DNA of 64,000 nt, taken from NCBI RefSeq assembly GCF_037023745.1, contig NZ_CP146101.1:5014001-5078000 (forward strand), written 5' to 3'. The position numbers and the translations under genes are program-made. Shown piece by piece: positions 51,113 to 64,000 of the stretch (positions are counted from its first letter, which is position 1; each line of letters starts with the position of its first letter). The DNA comes from Streptomyces sp. SCSIO 30461 (GTDB lineage Bacteria; Actinomycetota; Actinomycetes; Streptomycetales; Streptomycetaceae). The notes beneath the pieces are model-generated. The model had not been told where the DNA came from. It ran no database searches and worked only from the letters and a program-made list of their open reading frames with translations.

Positions 51113-52244
51113 GCTGGCCCTCCATCAGGGTGACGAAGCGGTCGAACAGGTACGCGGCGTCGTGCGGGCCCGCTGCGGCTTCGGGGTGGTACTGGACACT
51201 GAAGGCCGGCTGGTCGAGCAGCCGGAGGCCCTCCACCACGTCGTCGTTGAGGCAGACGTGGGAGACCTCGGCGCGGCCGTAGGGGGTCTGTGAGACCTGG
51301 TCGAGCGGGGCGTCGACGGCGAACCCGTGGTTGTGGGCGGTGACCTCGACCTTGCCGGTCGTACGGTCCTGCACGGGCTGGTTGATACCCCGGTGGCCGT
51401 ACTTCAGCTTGTAGGTACCGAAGCCGAGGGCCCGGCCCAGGATCTGATTACCGAAGCAGATGCCGAACAGCGGCGTCCCACGCTGGAGGACAGCCCGCAT
51501 CACGGACACCGCGTGATCGGCGGTCGCCGGGTCGCCCGGGCCGTTGGAGAAGAACACCCCGTCCGGATCGACGGCGTACACGTCGCCGGCGGTCGCCGTG
51601 GCGGGCAGCACATGGACCTCGATGCCGCGCTCGGCCATCCGGTGCGGGGTCATGCCCTTGATGCCGAGGTCGACGGCGGCGACGGTGAACCGCTTCTCAC
51701 CGATCGCGGGGACGACGTAGGCCTCCTTGGTGGCGACCTCGGCCGAGAGGTCGGCACCCTTCATCTCGGGCGCCTGGCGCACCTCGCCGAGCATGGTGCC
51801 CTCGTCGGGGAGCGCGTTGCCGGAGAAGATCCCGACGCGCATGGCGCCCCGCTCCCGCAGATGACGGGTGAGGGCGCGGGTATCGACACCGCTGATGCCG
51901 ACGACGCCCTGGCGGGCCAGCTCCTCGTCCAAGGATCGCCGGGAGCGCCAGTTGGAGGGGATGCGGGCGGGGTCGCGTACGACGTATCCGGCCACCCAGA
52001 TGCGAGACGACTCGGGGTCCTCGTCGTTGACGCCGGTGTTGCCGATGTGCGGGGCGGTCATCACCACGACCTGGCGGTGGTACGAGGGGTCGGTGAGGGT
52101 CTCCTGGTAGCCGGTCATGCCGGTGGAGAACACGGCCTCGCCGAAGGTCACCCCCACGGCCCCGTAGGCGCGGCCCCTGAAGGTGCGGCCGTCCTCCAGG
52201 ACGAGTACGGCGGGAACGCGGGTTCCCCTGGTGGAGGTCGTCAT
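51105..52244 (-). CDS. carA: Carbamoyl-phosphate synthase small subunit
   Basis: CarA is the glutaminase subunit. The 379-residue protein has the class I amidotransferase domain with Cys nucleophile in [17 protein letters not shown] and His-Glu in [14 protein letters not shown]. Its start ATG overlaps the stop of the PH-like gene upstream by four bases. Confidence 0.98.
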
Positions 52245-52840
52245 CGTGCGGCGCCTTCCGTCGGGATCGTGGTGTGCTTCGTGGTGGTTGCGTTGACGGC
52301 TCCGACCCAGGCGGCATGGTCGGCCGCGCGGTCGGAGCGGAAGCCGGAGTCGATCTGGCGCTCGCCGTGCTCCCAGGTGATGACCAGCAGTCCGCCCTCG
52401 GTGAGGACCTTGCCGGCGATGCCCTTGTCCAGACGGGCCCCGCGCAGCGCGGCGGCCGGGATCAGGAAGTCGGGGGCCCCGGGGCGTACGACGGTGATCC
52501 CGGCGTCACCGAGGCCGAGCTCGACGCGGCTGCGGGTGCCGAGGCCGCGGGCCACGATCCGGTCCAGCCACTGGCCCGCGCTGGTGGAGCCGTGGTAGCG
52601 GCCGGTGAGGCTCAGCCGGGCGGGTTCCGTGGTCTCGGGCGCCGTGGGCAGCTCGGGCAGGTCCGACTGGAGCTCACCGCGCCATTTCCAGCCCTGGCGC
52701 ATCAGCCAGTAGACGAGGACGACGAAGAGCAGCAGGCCGAGCACCCAGCCGATGCGGGCGGCCCAGTCGGTCACCTCCGCGGACTTCGGTTCGACCGCCG
52801 CGGCCGCTTCGGCCGCCAGATTCATCAGTGCAGGTGTCAC
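52241..52840 (-). CDS. PH-like membrane protein embedded in the pyr operon
   Basis: This 199-residue protein has one membrane helix (about 27-47, [18 protein letters not shown]) and a cytoplasmic beta-rich domain (about 75-190) resembling bacterial PH-like folds, with [26 protein letters not shown]. It overlaps pyrC (GTGA) and carA (ATGA), so it is translated with them. It is conserved at this place in Streptomyces, but the function is unknown. A scaffold or a membrane link for the early pyrimidine enzymes is a speculation. Confidence 0.85.
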   Translation of the reverse strand: MTPALMNLAAEAAAAVEPKSAEVTDWAARIGWVLGLLLFVVLVYWLMRQGWKWRGELQSDLPELPTAPETTEPARLSLTGRYHGSTSAGQWLDRIVARGLGTRSRVELGLGDAGITVVRPGAPDFLIPAAALRGARLDKGIAGKVLTEGGLLVITWEHGERQIDSGFRSDRAADHAAWVGAVNATTTKHTTIPTEGAAR

Positions 52841-54159
52841 GCCAGCTTCCCGTCCATGAGCGTCGCCCGGCCCCGCAGGAACGTGTGGGTGACGCGACCC
52901 GGCAGCTCACGGCCCTCATAGGGGGTGTTGCGGCTGCGGGAGGCGAAGCCCGCGGGGTCCACGGTTCCACGGTATGCCGGATCGACCAGGGTGAGGTTGG
53001 CGGGCTCACCTTCCGAGACGGGACGGCCGTGGCCGGCGGCCTGTCCGATCCGGGCGGGGGCGAAGGACATACGGTCCGCGACGCCTTCCCAGGTCAGCAG
53101 GCCCGTCTCGATCATCGTCTGCTGGACCACGGACAGGGCGGTCTCCAGGCCCACCATGCCCATCGCCGCGGCTGCCCACTCGCAGTCCTTGTCCTCGTGG
53201 GGGTGCGGGGCGTGGTCGGTGGCGACGATGTCGATCGTGCCGTCCGCCAGGGCCTCGCGCAGCGCCATGACATCGCGCTCGGTGCGCAGCGGCGGGTTGA
53301 CCTTGTAGATCGGGTTGTACGTGCGGACCAGCTCGTCGGTGAGGAGCAGGTGGTGCGGAGTGACTTCGGCCGTGACGTCGATACCGCGGGACTTCGCCCA
53401 GCGGACGATCGCGACCGAGCCGGCGGTCGAGAGGTGGCAGATGTGCACGCGGGAGCCGACGTGCTCGGCGAGCAGGACGTCGCGGGCGATGATCGACTCC
53501 TCGGCGACGGCCGGCCAGCCGCCGAGGCCCAGCTCGGCCGAGACGACGCCCTCGTTCATCTGGGCGCCCTCGGTCAGCCGCGGCTCCTGGGCGTGCTGGG
53601 CGACGACCCCGCCGAAGGCCTTCACGTACTCCAGGGCCCGGCGCATGATCACCGCGTCGTCCACGCACTTGCCGTCGTCGGAGAACACGGTGACGCCTGC
53701 GGCGGACTCGTGCATCGCGCCCAGCTCGGCGAGCTTCTTGCCCTCCAGGCCTACGGTGACGGCGCCGATGGGCTGCACATCGCAGTAGCCGTGCTCCCGG
53801 CCGAGCCGCCACACCTGCTCGACCACACCGGCGGTGTCGGCGACGGGGAAGGTGTTGGCCATGGCGAACACGGAGGTGTAGCCGCCGCCGGCGGCGGCAC
53901 GGGTGCCGGTGAGGACGGTCTCGGAGTCCTCCCGGCCGGGCTCACGCAGGTGTGTGTGCAGATCGACCAGTCCGGGCAGCAGGATCTTGCCCTCGGCCTC
54001 GATGACGGTGGCGCCTTCGGCGTCCGGGCCGGCAGCGTTCGGGGCGATCTCGCCCTGCGGGGCGACGGCGGAGATGGTCTCGCCTTCGATCAGGACGTCC
54101 CGCACCTCGCCGCCGAGTACCTTCGCACCACGGATCAGGGTCTTGCGCATGGGGCTCAT
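52837..54159 (-). CDS. pyrC: Dihydroorotase
   Basis: PyrC closes carbamoyl aspartate to dihydroorotate. The 440-residue type I enzyme has the zinc motif DLHTHLREPG, a further metal His and catalytic Asp in ATDHAPHPHEDK, and a C-terminal beta domain. The ATG at 54159 lies three bases past the pyrB stop. Confidence 0.97.
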   Translation of the reverse strand: MSPMRKTLIRGAKVLGGEVRDVLIEGETISAVAPQGEIAPNAAGPDAEGATVIEAEGKILLPGLVDLHTHLREPGREDSETVLTGTRAAAGGGYTSVFAMANTFPVADTAGVVEQVWRLGREHGYCDVQPIGAVTVGLEGKKLAELGAMHESAAGVTVFSDDGKCVDDAVIMRRALEYVKAFGGVVAQHAQEPRLTEGAQMNEGVVSAELGLGGWPAVAEESIIARDVLLAEHVGSRVHICHLSTAGSVAIVRWAKSRGIDVTAEVTPHHLLLTDELVRTYNPIYKVNPPLRTERDVMALREALADGTIDIVATDHAPHPHEDKDCEWAAAAMGMVGLETALSVVQQTMIETGLLTWEGVADRMSFAPARIGQAAGHGRPVSEGEPANLTLVDPAYRGTVDPAGFASRSRNTPYEGRELPGRVTHTFLRGRATLMDGKLA

Positions 54160-54162
54160 GGG

Positions 54163-55149
54163 TTACTTCGTCTCCTCGGTGCGGGCGTTCGGGGCGGACA
54201 CAGCGGGCTCGGAACCGCCGAGCAGCAGGTAGAGGACGGCCATCCGGATGGACACACCGTTGGCCACCTGCTCGACCGCGGTGCAGCGGTCGGAGTCGGC
54301 CACCTCGGCGGTGATCTCCATGCCCCGGTTCATCGGGCCCGGGTGCATCACGATGGCGTGCTCGGGCATCCGGGCCATACGGTCGCCGTCGAGGCCGTAG
54401 CGGCGCGAGTACTCGCGCTCGGTCGGGAAGAACGCGGCGTTCATCCGCTCGCGCTGCACCCTCAGCATCATCACCGCGTCGGACTTCTGCAGCACGGCGT
54501 CCAGGTCGTACGAGACCTCGCACGGCCAGCTCCCGACACCGACGGGGACCAGCGTCGGCGGGGCCACGAGGGTGACATCGGCGCCGAGTGTGTGCAGCAG
54601 GTGCACATTGGAGCGGGCCACCCGGCTGTGGAGCACATCGCCGACGATGGTGATCCGTCGGCCTTCCAGGTCGCGCCCCATGCCCGCGTCACGGCCTACG
54701 AGGCGGCGGCGCATCGTGAAGGCGTCCAGCAGGGCCTGGGTGGGGTGCTCGTGCGTGCCGTCGCCCGCGTTGACCACGGCCCCGTCGATCCAGCCCGAGT
54801 TCGCGAGCCGGTAGGGGGCGCCTGATGCGTGGTGACGGATGACGACGGCGTCGGCGCCCATCGCCTCCAGGGTCAGCGCGGTGTCCTTGAGCGACTCGCC
54901 CTTGGAGACCGAGGAACCCTTGGCGGAGAAGTTGATGACATCGGCGGACAGCCTCTTGGCGGCGGCCTCGAAGGAGATCCGGGTACGGGTCGAGTCCTCG
55001 AAGAAGAGATTGACGACGGTACGTCCGCGCAGGGTGGGCAGCTTCTTGATCGGCCGGTCGGCGACCCGGGCCATCTCCTCGGCGGTGTCGAGGACCAGGA
55101 CGGCGTCATCACGGGTGAGGTCGGCGGCCGAGATGAGGTGGCGCTTCAT
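54163..55149 (-). CDS. pyrB: Aspartate carbamoyltransferase catalytic chain
   Basis: PyrB joins carbamoyl phosphate and aspartate. The 328-residue protein has the carbamoyl phosphate motif [13 protein letters not shown] and the [10 protein letters not shown] motif. No pyrI regulatory chain is nearby, as is usual in actinobacteria. It follows pyrR by 113 bases. Confidence 0.97.
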   Translation of the reverse strand: MKRHLISAADLTRDDAVLVLDTAEEMARVADRPIKKLPTLRGRTVVNLFFEDSTRTRISFEAAAKRLSADVINFSAKGSSVSKGESLKDTALTLEAMGADAVVIRHHASGAPYRLANSGWIDGAVVNAGDGTHEHPTQALLDAFTMRRRLVGRDAGMGRDLEGRRITIVGDVLHSRVARSNVHLLHTLGADVTLVAPPTLVPVGVGSWPCEVSYDLDAVLQKSDAVMMLRVQRERMNAAFFPTEREYSRRYGLDGDRMARMPEHAIVMHPGPMNRGMEITAEVADSDRCTAVEQVANGVSIRMAVLYLLLGGSEPAVSAPNARTEETK

Positions 55150-55262
55150 CTGGGTGTGCTCCGATGTGTGGCGGTATACGGGGCGGGCGCGCGGGCGCGC
55201 CGCGGGGCACTTCGTCCGGGGCCGGGCAGGCTGCCGCTCAGCGCCCGGACCGTGCGCGGGGG

Positions 55263-55862
<600 letters not shown>

Positions 55863-55997
55863 TCACGGGACGGACCTTAAAGGACGTCGGATTGTGCGTA
55901 GTCCACGGTACCAGGGGCCGATGGGTGCCCTGGTCACACCCCTCGGGAGGGTCGCACGGACCTTTCGGCTTGACGCAGCCAAATCACGCTGCGTAAC

Positions 55998-56012
55998 CTC
56001 ACAGTGAGTGAC
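55998..56012 (+). promoter_or_regulatory. Probable BldD box in the bldD promoter
   Basis: The 15-mer CTCACAGTGAGTGAC fits the BldD consensus nTnACnC(A/T)GnGTnAn at all fixed positions but one. It lies 48-62 bases before the bldD start. BldD is known to repress its own gene. Confidence 0.7.
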
Positions 56013-56059
56013 CAGCCGCGCGGCCGAGCCGCACGTCGATTCAGTGTCCGGGGAGCTAT

Positions 56060-56560
56060 ATGTCCAGCGAATACGCAAAGCAGCTCGGGGCCAAGCTCCG
56101 CGCCATCCGCACCCAGCAGGGGCTCTCGCTCCACGGGGTGGAGGAGAAGTCCCAGGGCCGCTGGAAGGCCGTTGTCGTCGGGTCCTACGAGCGGGGCGAC
56201 CGCGCTGTGACCGTGCAGCGCCTGGCCGAGCTGGCGGACTTCTACGGTGTCCCGGTGCAGGAGCTCCTTCCGGGTACCACGCCCGGCGGGGCCGCCGAGC
56301 CTCCGCCGAAGCTCGTGCTCGACCTGGAGCGCCTGGCGCACGTCCCCGCAGAGAAGGCGGGGCCGCTCCAGCGCTATGCCGCCACCATCCAGAGCCAGCG
56401 CGGTGACTACAACGGCAAGGTGCTGTCGATCCGCCAGGACGACCTGCGCACGCTTGCCGTGATCTACGACCAGTCGCCCTCGGTCCTGACCGAGCAGCTC
56501 ATCAGCTGGGGTGTGCTGGACGCAGACGCGCGGCGTGCCGTGGCGCACGAGGAGGGCTGA
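56060..56560 (+). CDS. bldD: Developmental master regulator BldD
   Basis: BldD represses the sporulation programme during vegetative growth when bound to cyclic di-GMP. The 166-residue protein has an XRE-type HTH (about 6-70) and a C-terminal c-di-GMP-binding domain with the full signature R114-G-D116-x8-R125-Q-D-D128. It lies between pyrR and nusB, the standard Streptomyces place, and is the only plus-strand gene in this 18-kb stretch. It is likely autoregulated through the upstream box. Confidence 0.98.
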   Translation: MSSEYAKQLGAKLRAIRTQQGLSLHGVEEKSQGRWKAVVVGSYERGDRAVTVQRLAELADFYGVPVQELLPGTTPGGAAEPPPKLVLDLERLAHVPAEKAGPLQRYAATIQSQRGDYNGKVLSIRQDDLRTLAVIYDQSPSVLTEQLISWGVLDADARRAVAHEEG

Positions 56561-56750
56561 CGCCCGCCTGCAGAAACGTGACACCGGGCCGGGGGGACGT
56601 TCCCTACCGGCCCGGTGGCGTTTCCGCTTCCACTGGCAGCACCGTCCCTGGTGCCCATGGGACGGTGCCCGGAGGCCCCGCGGTGCTCCCGCGTTCCGCG
56701 GGCGGGCCGCGGCCGTGGACAGGCCCGGGTTCCGCCGTGCTCTGAAACGC

Positions 56751-56800
56751 GCTGATGCCGAAGGCCCCCAGTACGAGTACTGGGGGCCTTCGGCATCAGC
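56751..56800. terminator. Bidirectional terminator of bldD and nusB
   Basis: A perfect 24-base inverted repeat (starting GCTGATGCCG) with a 2-base centre lies between the convergent genes. It ends three bases before the nusB stop codon. Confidence 0.9.
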
Positions 56801-56802
56801 TG

Positions 56803-57234
56803 CTACGCCTCGCGGCGCAGGCTCGGCTTGAGGTCCTTCATACGGGCGAGGAGGCCGTTCACGAACGAGGGGGACTCGTCCGTGGAGAACTCCTTGGCCA
56901 GCTGGACCGCCTCGTCGATCACGACCGCGTCGGGAGTCTCGTCCACCCACACCAGCTCGTAGGCACCGAGCCGCAGGATGTTGCGGTCGACCACCGGCAT
57001 ACGGTCGAGCGTCCAGCCGACGGCGTAGGTGGCGATGAGCTCGTCGATACGGTCCGCGTGCTTCGCGTACCCCTCGACCAGTTCCATCGTGTACTCACTG
57101 ACCGGCGGCTGACGATCGTCGGTCCGCGCGTGCCGGATCCAGTCGGCGAGGACGGTCTGCACGGAGGCCCCGCGCTGGTCGGCCTCGAAGAGGATCTGGA
57201 AGGCGCGCTTGCGGGCCTTGTTACGAGCGGCCAC
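56803..57234 (-). CDS. nusB: Transcription antitermination factor NusB
   Basis: NusB joins the rRNA antitermination complex with NusE (S10). The 143-residue all-helical protein has ARKRAFQILFEADQRG near the start and DRNILRLGAYELVW in the middle. It follows efp by two bases, a common pair. Confidence 0.97.
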   Translation of the reverse strand: MAARNKARKRAFQILFEADQRGASVQTVLADWIRHARTDDRQPPVSEYTMELVEGYAKHADRIDELIATYAVGWTLDRMPVVDRNILRLGAYELVWVDETPDAVVIDEAVQLAKEFSTDESPSFVNGLLARMKDLKPSLRREA

Positions 57235-57236
57235 GG

Positions 57237-57803
57237 TTAGCTGTTCACCCGGCCGAGGTAGTCGCCGGAACGGGTGTCGACCTTGATCTTCTCGCCGGTG
57301 GTGATGAAGAGCGGCACCTGGATGGTGTAACCGGTCTCCAGGGTGGCGGGCTTGGTGCCACCGGTGGAGCGGTCACCCTGGACGCCCGGCTCGGTCTCCT
57401 GGATGACGAGCTCGACCGCGGCCGGGAGCTCGACGTAGAGCACCTCGCCCTCGTGCGTGGCCACGGTGGCGGTGAAGCCCTCGATGAGGAAGTTGGCGGC
57501 ATCGCCGACGGCGGCGCGGGCGACGTGCAGCTGATCGTACGTCTGCATGTCCATGAACACGAAGTACTCGCCGTCCATGTACGAGAACTGCATGTCGCGG
57601 CGGTCGACGGTGGCCGTCTCGACCTTGATGCCGGCGTTGAAGGTCTTGTCGACGATCTTGCCGGACAGCACGTTCTTGAGCTTGGTGCGCACGAAGGCCG
57701 GGCCCTTGCCGGGCTTGACGTGCTGGAACTCGACGACGGACCAGAGCTGGTCGTTGTCGAGCTTGAGCACCATGCCGTTCTTGAGGTCGTTCGTGGTGGC
57801 CAC
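57237..57803 (-). CDS. efp: Translation elongation factor P
   Basis: EF-P frees ribosomes stalled at polyproline. The 188-residue, three-domain protein has the tip loop KPGKGPAF with palindromic PGKGP (31-35). In actinobacteria such loops work without modification of the Lys, and no epmA/B or ymfI gene is near. The GTG at 57803 gives the family start ATTNDLKNG. Confidence 0.97.
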   Translation of the reverse strand: MATTNDLKNGMVLKLDNDQLWSVVEFQHVKPGKGPAFVRTKLKNVLSGKIVDKTFNAGIKVETATVDRRDMQFSYMDGEYFVFMDMQTYDQLHVARAAVGDAANFLIEGFTATVATHEGEVLYVELPAAVELVIQETEPGVQGDRSTGGTKPATLETGYTIQVPLFITTGEKIKVDTRSGDYLGRVNS

Positions 57804-57861
57804 GGTTGCGGAATCTCCTGGACTGACGCTGGTGGACGACCCAGGAGTGCGAAGCTTCGCG

Positions 57862-58977
57862 CTAGAGCGCGAGCAGCTCCTTGGTCGTGATGGTGAGTAG
57901 CTCGGGTCCGCCGTCCGCCTCCTGGCGCACGACGAGCGTGTCATCGATCCGGACCCCGCCCCGGCCCGGGAGGTGGACCCCCGGTTCGACGGTGACCGGC
58001 ACACAAGCGTCCAGTTTACCCATGGCCGCAGGGGCCAGCTGCGGGTCCTCGTCGATTTCGAGTCCGACGCCGTGCCCGATCCACGGTGTGAGGCCGTCGG
58101 CGTGGCCCGCGGCGTTGAGTACCTGCCGGGCCGCACGGTCCACGTCGCGGAACGCGGCTCCGGGCGTCAGAGCCTCGCGCCCGGCCCGTTGAGCGGCGAA
58201 AACGAGGTCGTAGAGCTCGATCTGCCAGTCCGCCGGGGTGGTTCCGATGACAAAGGTACGGCCGATCTCACAACGGTAGCCGCGGTAGTTGGCGCCGAGG
58301 CAGACGGACAGGAAATCACCTTCCTCGACCCTCCGGTCGGAGGGGCGGTGCCCGCTCAGTCCGGCGTTGGGCCCGGTGGCGACGGAAGTGGGGAAGGCCG
58401 GGCCGTCGGCGCCGTGGTCCACGAGGCGCCGCTCCAGTTCCAGCGCGAGATGCCGCTCGGTACGGCCCACGAGGATCGATTCCAGGAGTTCCCCGAGGGC
58501 CTGGTCGGCGATCTCGGCGGCGATCCTGATACAGGCGATCTCTTCCTCGTCCTTGACCATCCGCTGCTGCTCGACCGCGCCGCCCAGGTCGCACAGGTGC
58601 AGCTGGGAGGCGACGGAGCCCAGGGCGCGATGCCTTGCGACGGTGAGGTGATGCTCCTCGACGGCCAGGGAGTCGGCACCGGCGGCGCGGGCGGCCTGTG
58701 CTGCCGCCACCGCGGGATCGGTGTCGTCGGCGGACAGCACGGTCTGCCGCATCGACTCGTCGAGCCTGCCTTCCGACGCGTCACCCGAAGGGGTGCCGGG
58801 GCAGACGAGCGTGTCGTCACAGGGCCCTTCCGGACCGAGCAGCAGTACGGCACCCGGGGGCGCGGCCCCTGCGAGATACCGGACATTGGCAGGCCGCGAC
58901 ACCAGCGCCGCGGCGCTTCCCGCGGCCGCGAACCTGTCCCGCAGCCGCCCTCGACGGGCAGCGAACACCTCGGACAT
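57862..58977 (-). CDS. M24-family peptidase-like protein with altered metal site
   Basis: This 371-residue protein has the creatinase N-terminal domain (about 8-135) and the pita-bread M24 domain of Xaa-Pro aminopeptidases. Aligned by eye to E. coli AMPP, only H302 and E331 (TVEPG) of the five metal ligands are kept. The two Asp are C226 (LSVCLGAN) and E237 (RCEIGRT), and the last Glu is D345 (RIDD). Peptidase activity is therefore doubtful and it may bind a different metal or act as a pseudo-enzyme. It follows the order known in Streptomyces (upstream of efp), where it is often called pepP. Confidence 0.85.
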   Translation of the reverse strand: MSEVFAARRGRLRDRFAAAGSAAALVSRPANVRYLAGAAPPGAVLLLGPEGPCDDTLVCPGTPSGDASEGRLDESMRQTVLSADDTDPAVAAAQAARAAGADSLAVEEHHLTVARHRALGSVASQLHLCDLGGAVEQQRMVKDEEEIACIRIAAEIADQALGELLESILVGRTERHLALELERRLVDHGADGPAFPTSVATGPNAGLSGHRPSDRRVEEGDFLSVCLGANYRGYRCEIGRTFVIGTTPADWQIELYDLVFAAQRAGREALTPGAAFRDVDRAARQVLNAAGHADGLTPWIGHGVGLEIDEDPQLAPAAMGKLDACVPVTVEPGVHLPGRGGVRIDDTLVVRQEADGGPELLTITTKELLAL

Positions 58978-59500
58978 GACACGAGCGTAAGAGCCCTGCC
59001 GCGATTCGGCCGGTCGAGCGCGGCCGTGCGGGGTGCCGGCGACGGTGGCACCCGCGGGTCGAGCACCGCCGCCCGGGGTGAGGGGTGCGGTGGCGCCTCC
59101 GGCGTCGAGCGCCCGGCGTCCCGCTCCGTCGCATGTCACTTTCACCCTTTCGGCCCAGTGGCGGGTGCTTCCCGGCTCCTGTTCCACCTGGGCCCGGAAT
59201 TCCACCTAGGGAGCGGCGGCAGGCGTGGTGGCCGCAGACGGCCGGGCGGCCGGCAGCAGGTGGGCCAGACCCTCACCACCGTGCTCCTGGAGCTCAAGCG
59301 GGTCGCGGATCACGCCTCGGCGACCGTGCGCGACGAGCTGCACCAGGTCCAGGAGACCACCCGCGCCGGCCTGGACGAGATCCGCCGCATCGCCCGCGCC
59401 CTGCTCATCGGTGCTGAACTATCCGTCGGCCGCAGCCCCTACGCCGGGCGGCCCGGGGCACCCCCGCCCGCACGGCAGCCAGGACCACGGCCGCGACCGC
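58978..59500. other. Intergenic region with gene debris
   Basis: These 523 bases hold the promoter side of the M24 gene and a histidine kinase fragment on the plus strand (separate entry). Nothing else is recognised. Confidence 0.5.
59241..59420 (+). pseudogene. Fragment of a sensor histidine kinase (DHp region)
   Basis: The translation GQTLTTVLLELKRVADHASATVRDELHQVQETTRAGLDEIRRIARAL matches the dimerisation helices of LiaS/NarX-type kinases, just after the phospho-His motif (usually ELHDEVGQTLT). The His itself and the ATPase domain are absent, as the frame diverges at both ends. It is a relic of a two-component kinase gene with no regulator nearby. Confidence 0.7.
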
Positions 59501-60484
59501 CTACCAGGCGGGAGGGCTCGCCAGCGCCCGGGCCAGGACCTCGTCCAGCACTCTGGACGTGGTCTCGACGTCGTAGTTCGAGTTGTCGATGATCGGCAGG
59601 CCCGAGCCGTACCACCCGGCCATCCGGCCGTGGATGCCGGCCACCTCCTCATCGGAGAGACGCCGGTTCCCGCTGCGCTCCGCATTGCGTTCGAGTACCA
59701 CGTCGAGACCGGGCAGCAGGACCACCGGCAGCAGACCCGGGCCGACATGGCGCTTCCAGCCACCGAGGCCGACGACCGGGCGGTCCGGGAACACGGCGTC
59801 GTCGAGTATGCAGGAGATGCCGTTGGCCAGGAAGTTGCGCGCGGCGAATCCGCAGGTGCGGCGGGCGAGGCGGTATTGAGCCTCGGACCGGTCGTCCCAG
59901 CCGGACTGGGGGTCGGCGAAGCCGGAGCAGACCCATTCGCGGACGTCGTCCAGGCTGATGTGGGCGGTCGGCACCCGGCGGCTCGACGCCCAGTGGCGGG
60001 CCACCGTCGTCTTGCCGGCGCCGGCCGGCCCGATGAGCAGCACGGCGAGCATCGCGGAGCCGGTGCCGCTGTCCTGCGGCACGGACCGGGGCAGGGTCAC
60101 GGGCCCACCGGGTGGCAGCCGGAGATGTCCCGTGCTGTCCGGCGGCGCCGCGGGGACCGACGGATGGCCGGGCTGAGCGGGAGCGGTCCAGCCGGGCGCG
60201 GGCGGGATCTGCGGCGCCGACCGGGCACCCTGGCTCGGCCCACCCGGGTGCCCGGTCGGCGGGTTCTGGGGCGTTGGGCCGGCAGGCGGTGCCGAGACCC
60301 CGTGGGGCGGCGGGCCCGAAGGCGGGGCGACCGGGTGCGGGGGCCTCGGCGGCGGGGCAGGGTGCCGAGCCTGCTGCCGGTACCCCCATGCGGTCGGCCC
60401 GCCTGCGGGCCCCGATCCGCCTGGCGGCAGTGGAGCCCCCCCTGCGTCGTGCATCCGGTGCCACTCCGTCTCGTACGAGTTCAT
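59501..60484 (-). CDS. P-loop ATPase/kinase with proline-rich N terminus
   Basis: This 327-residue protein begins with a 135-residue disordered Pro/Gly-rich part. A P-loop domain follows, with Walker A IGPAGAGKTTVA (151-162) and a LDD segment (SLDDVREW) like those of small-molecule or polynucleotide kinases of the AAA_33 type. The substrate is unknown. It lies 103 bases behind aroQ on the same strand, but the different composition suggests its own role. The ATG at 60484 is used because the upstream frame has no ribosome site. Confidence 0.8.
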   Translation of the reverse strand: MNSYETEWHRMHDAGGAPLPPGGSGPAGGPTAWGYRQQARHPAPPPRPPHPVAPPSGPPPHGVSAPPAGPTPQNPPTGHPGGPSQGARSAPQIPPAPGWTAPAQPGHPSVPAAPPDSTGHLRLPPGGPVTLPRSVPQDSGTGSAMLAVLLIGPAGAGKTTVARHWASSRRVPTAHISLDDVREWVCSGFADPQSGWDDRSEAQYRLARRTCGFAARNFLANGISCILDDAVFPDRPVVGLGGWKRHVGPGLLPVVLLPGLDVVLERNAERSGNRRLSDEEVAGIHGRMAGWYGSGLPIIDNSNYDVETTSRVLDEVLARALASPPAW

Positions 60485-60587
60485 GCTGGTCGGGCGGCAG
60501 TTGACCGGCCCGGATCGAACCGTACCCTCCCCTGCCTCCACGGGGGCAACGCCCGGGACCGGTACTGAGTGCCCGGAGCGGCCCGCC

Positions 60588-63842
<3,255 letters not shown>

Positions 63843-64000
63843 CGGTGCTCCTCTTGCTCACGCCCGGAATGCGACGGCGCGACCTTCGGGTGCCTCCCGG
63901 CAATGGCTCGGGCGCGTGCGCCTTGGTCCGCCTCCTTCGATCCTCCCACGTCCGGGATGTGAGGTTGATCGTGGTCCAGCTTTCGGACTCCCGCGTCCAC

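Overview
This is a high-GC, gene-dense chromosomal segment of a Streptomyces species. The evidence is third-position GC bias throughout, frequent GTG starts, bldD next to nusB and efp, the sIHF-gmk-rpoZ-coaBC-metK-priA string, actinobacterial conservons, and scarce TTA codons. The order of housekeeping genes matches what I know of the S. coelicolor core chromosome. No tRNA, rRNA or CRISPR array was seen.

Layout. (1) 1-6660, minus strand: a riboflavin-histidine operon. An FMN riboswitch leads ribD, ribE, a PnuC-type riboflavin transporter (ribM), ribBA, ribH, hisE, hisG and a PH-domain membrane protein. (2) 6661-7925: an IS630-type element flanked by CTAG, with two overlapping transposase frames joined by a canonical -1 slippery site. 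It sits just upstream of the riboflavin leader. (3) 7926-16190: a variable region with an internally deleted MFS gene, a membrane-anchored GH6 cellulase-like protein, a DUF5995 protein, a lysine catabolic pair (davB L-lysine 2-monooxygenase and davA 5-aminopentanamidase), a gene remnant, an Lrp/AsnC regulator and an amino-acid permease. The davA and permease promoters share an unusual three-copy TTGCG array. (4) 16191-30617: two conservons. The first is cvnABC only. The second is cvnABCD plus a CYP157-like P450 that lacks the ExxR motif, meeting a CYP154-like P450 tail to tail. Between them lie a GDSL hydrolase, a secreted phosphodiesterase with a TTA codon, a secreted lipase and an AraC regulator. 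(5) 30988-35454: guaB1, a barstar-like protein, a glutamine synthetase scrap, a SorC regulator and rpe. (6) 35592-45402: rsmB, fmt, a small HTH protein, priA, metK, coaBC, rpoZ, gmk and sIHF. (7) 45747-55838: the de novo pyrimidine operon pyrR-pyrB-pyrC-(PH-like membrane protein)-carA-carB-pyrD-pyrF, ending in a strong hairpin. (8) 56060-63842: bldD, then nusB, efp, a degenerate M24 peptidase, a histidine kinase scrap, a P-loop protein and the shikimate operon aroC-aroK-aroB-aroQ.

How it works together. Housekeeping blocks supply flavin, histidine, pyrimidine, SAM, CoA and aromatic precursors, mostly as translationally coupled operons with ATGA or GTGA overlaps. The accessory blocks carry signalling (conservons), secreted hydrolases and lysine use. 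Four broken genes and one IS copy show that the accessory parts are in flux. The most interesting new observation is the matching operator-like array at davA and the permease, which would tie lysine uptake and breakdown to the neighbouring Lrp-type regulator. Annotations rest on reading motifs and gene order. No database search was run.
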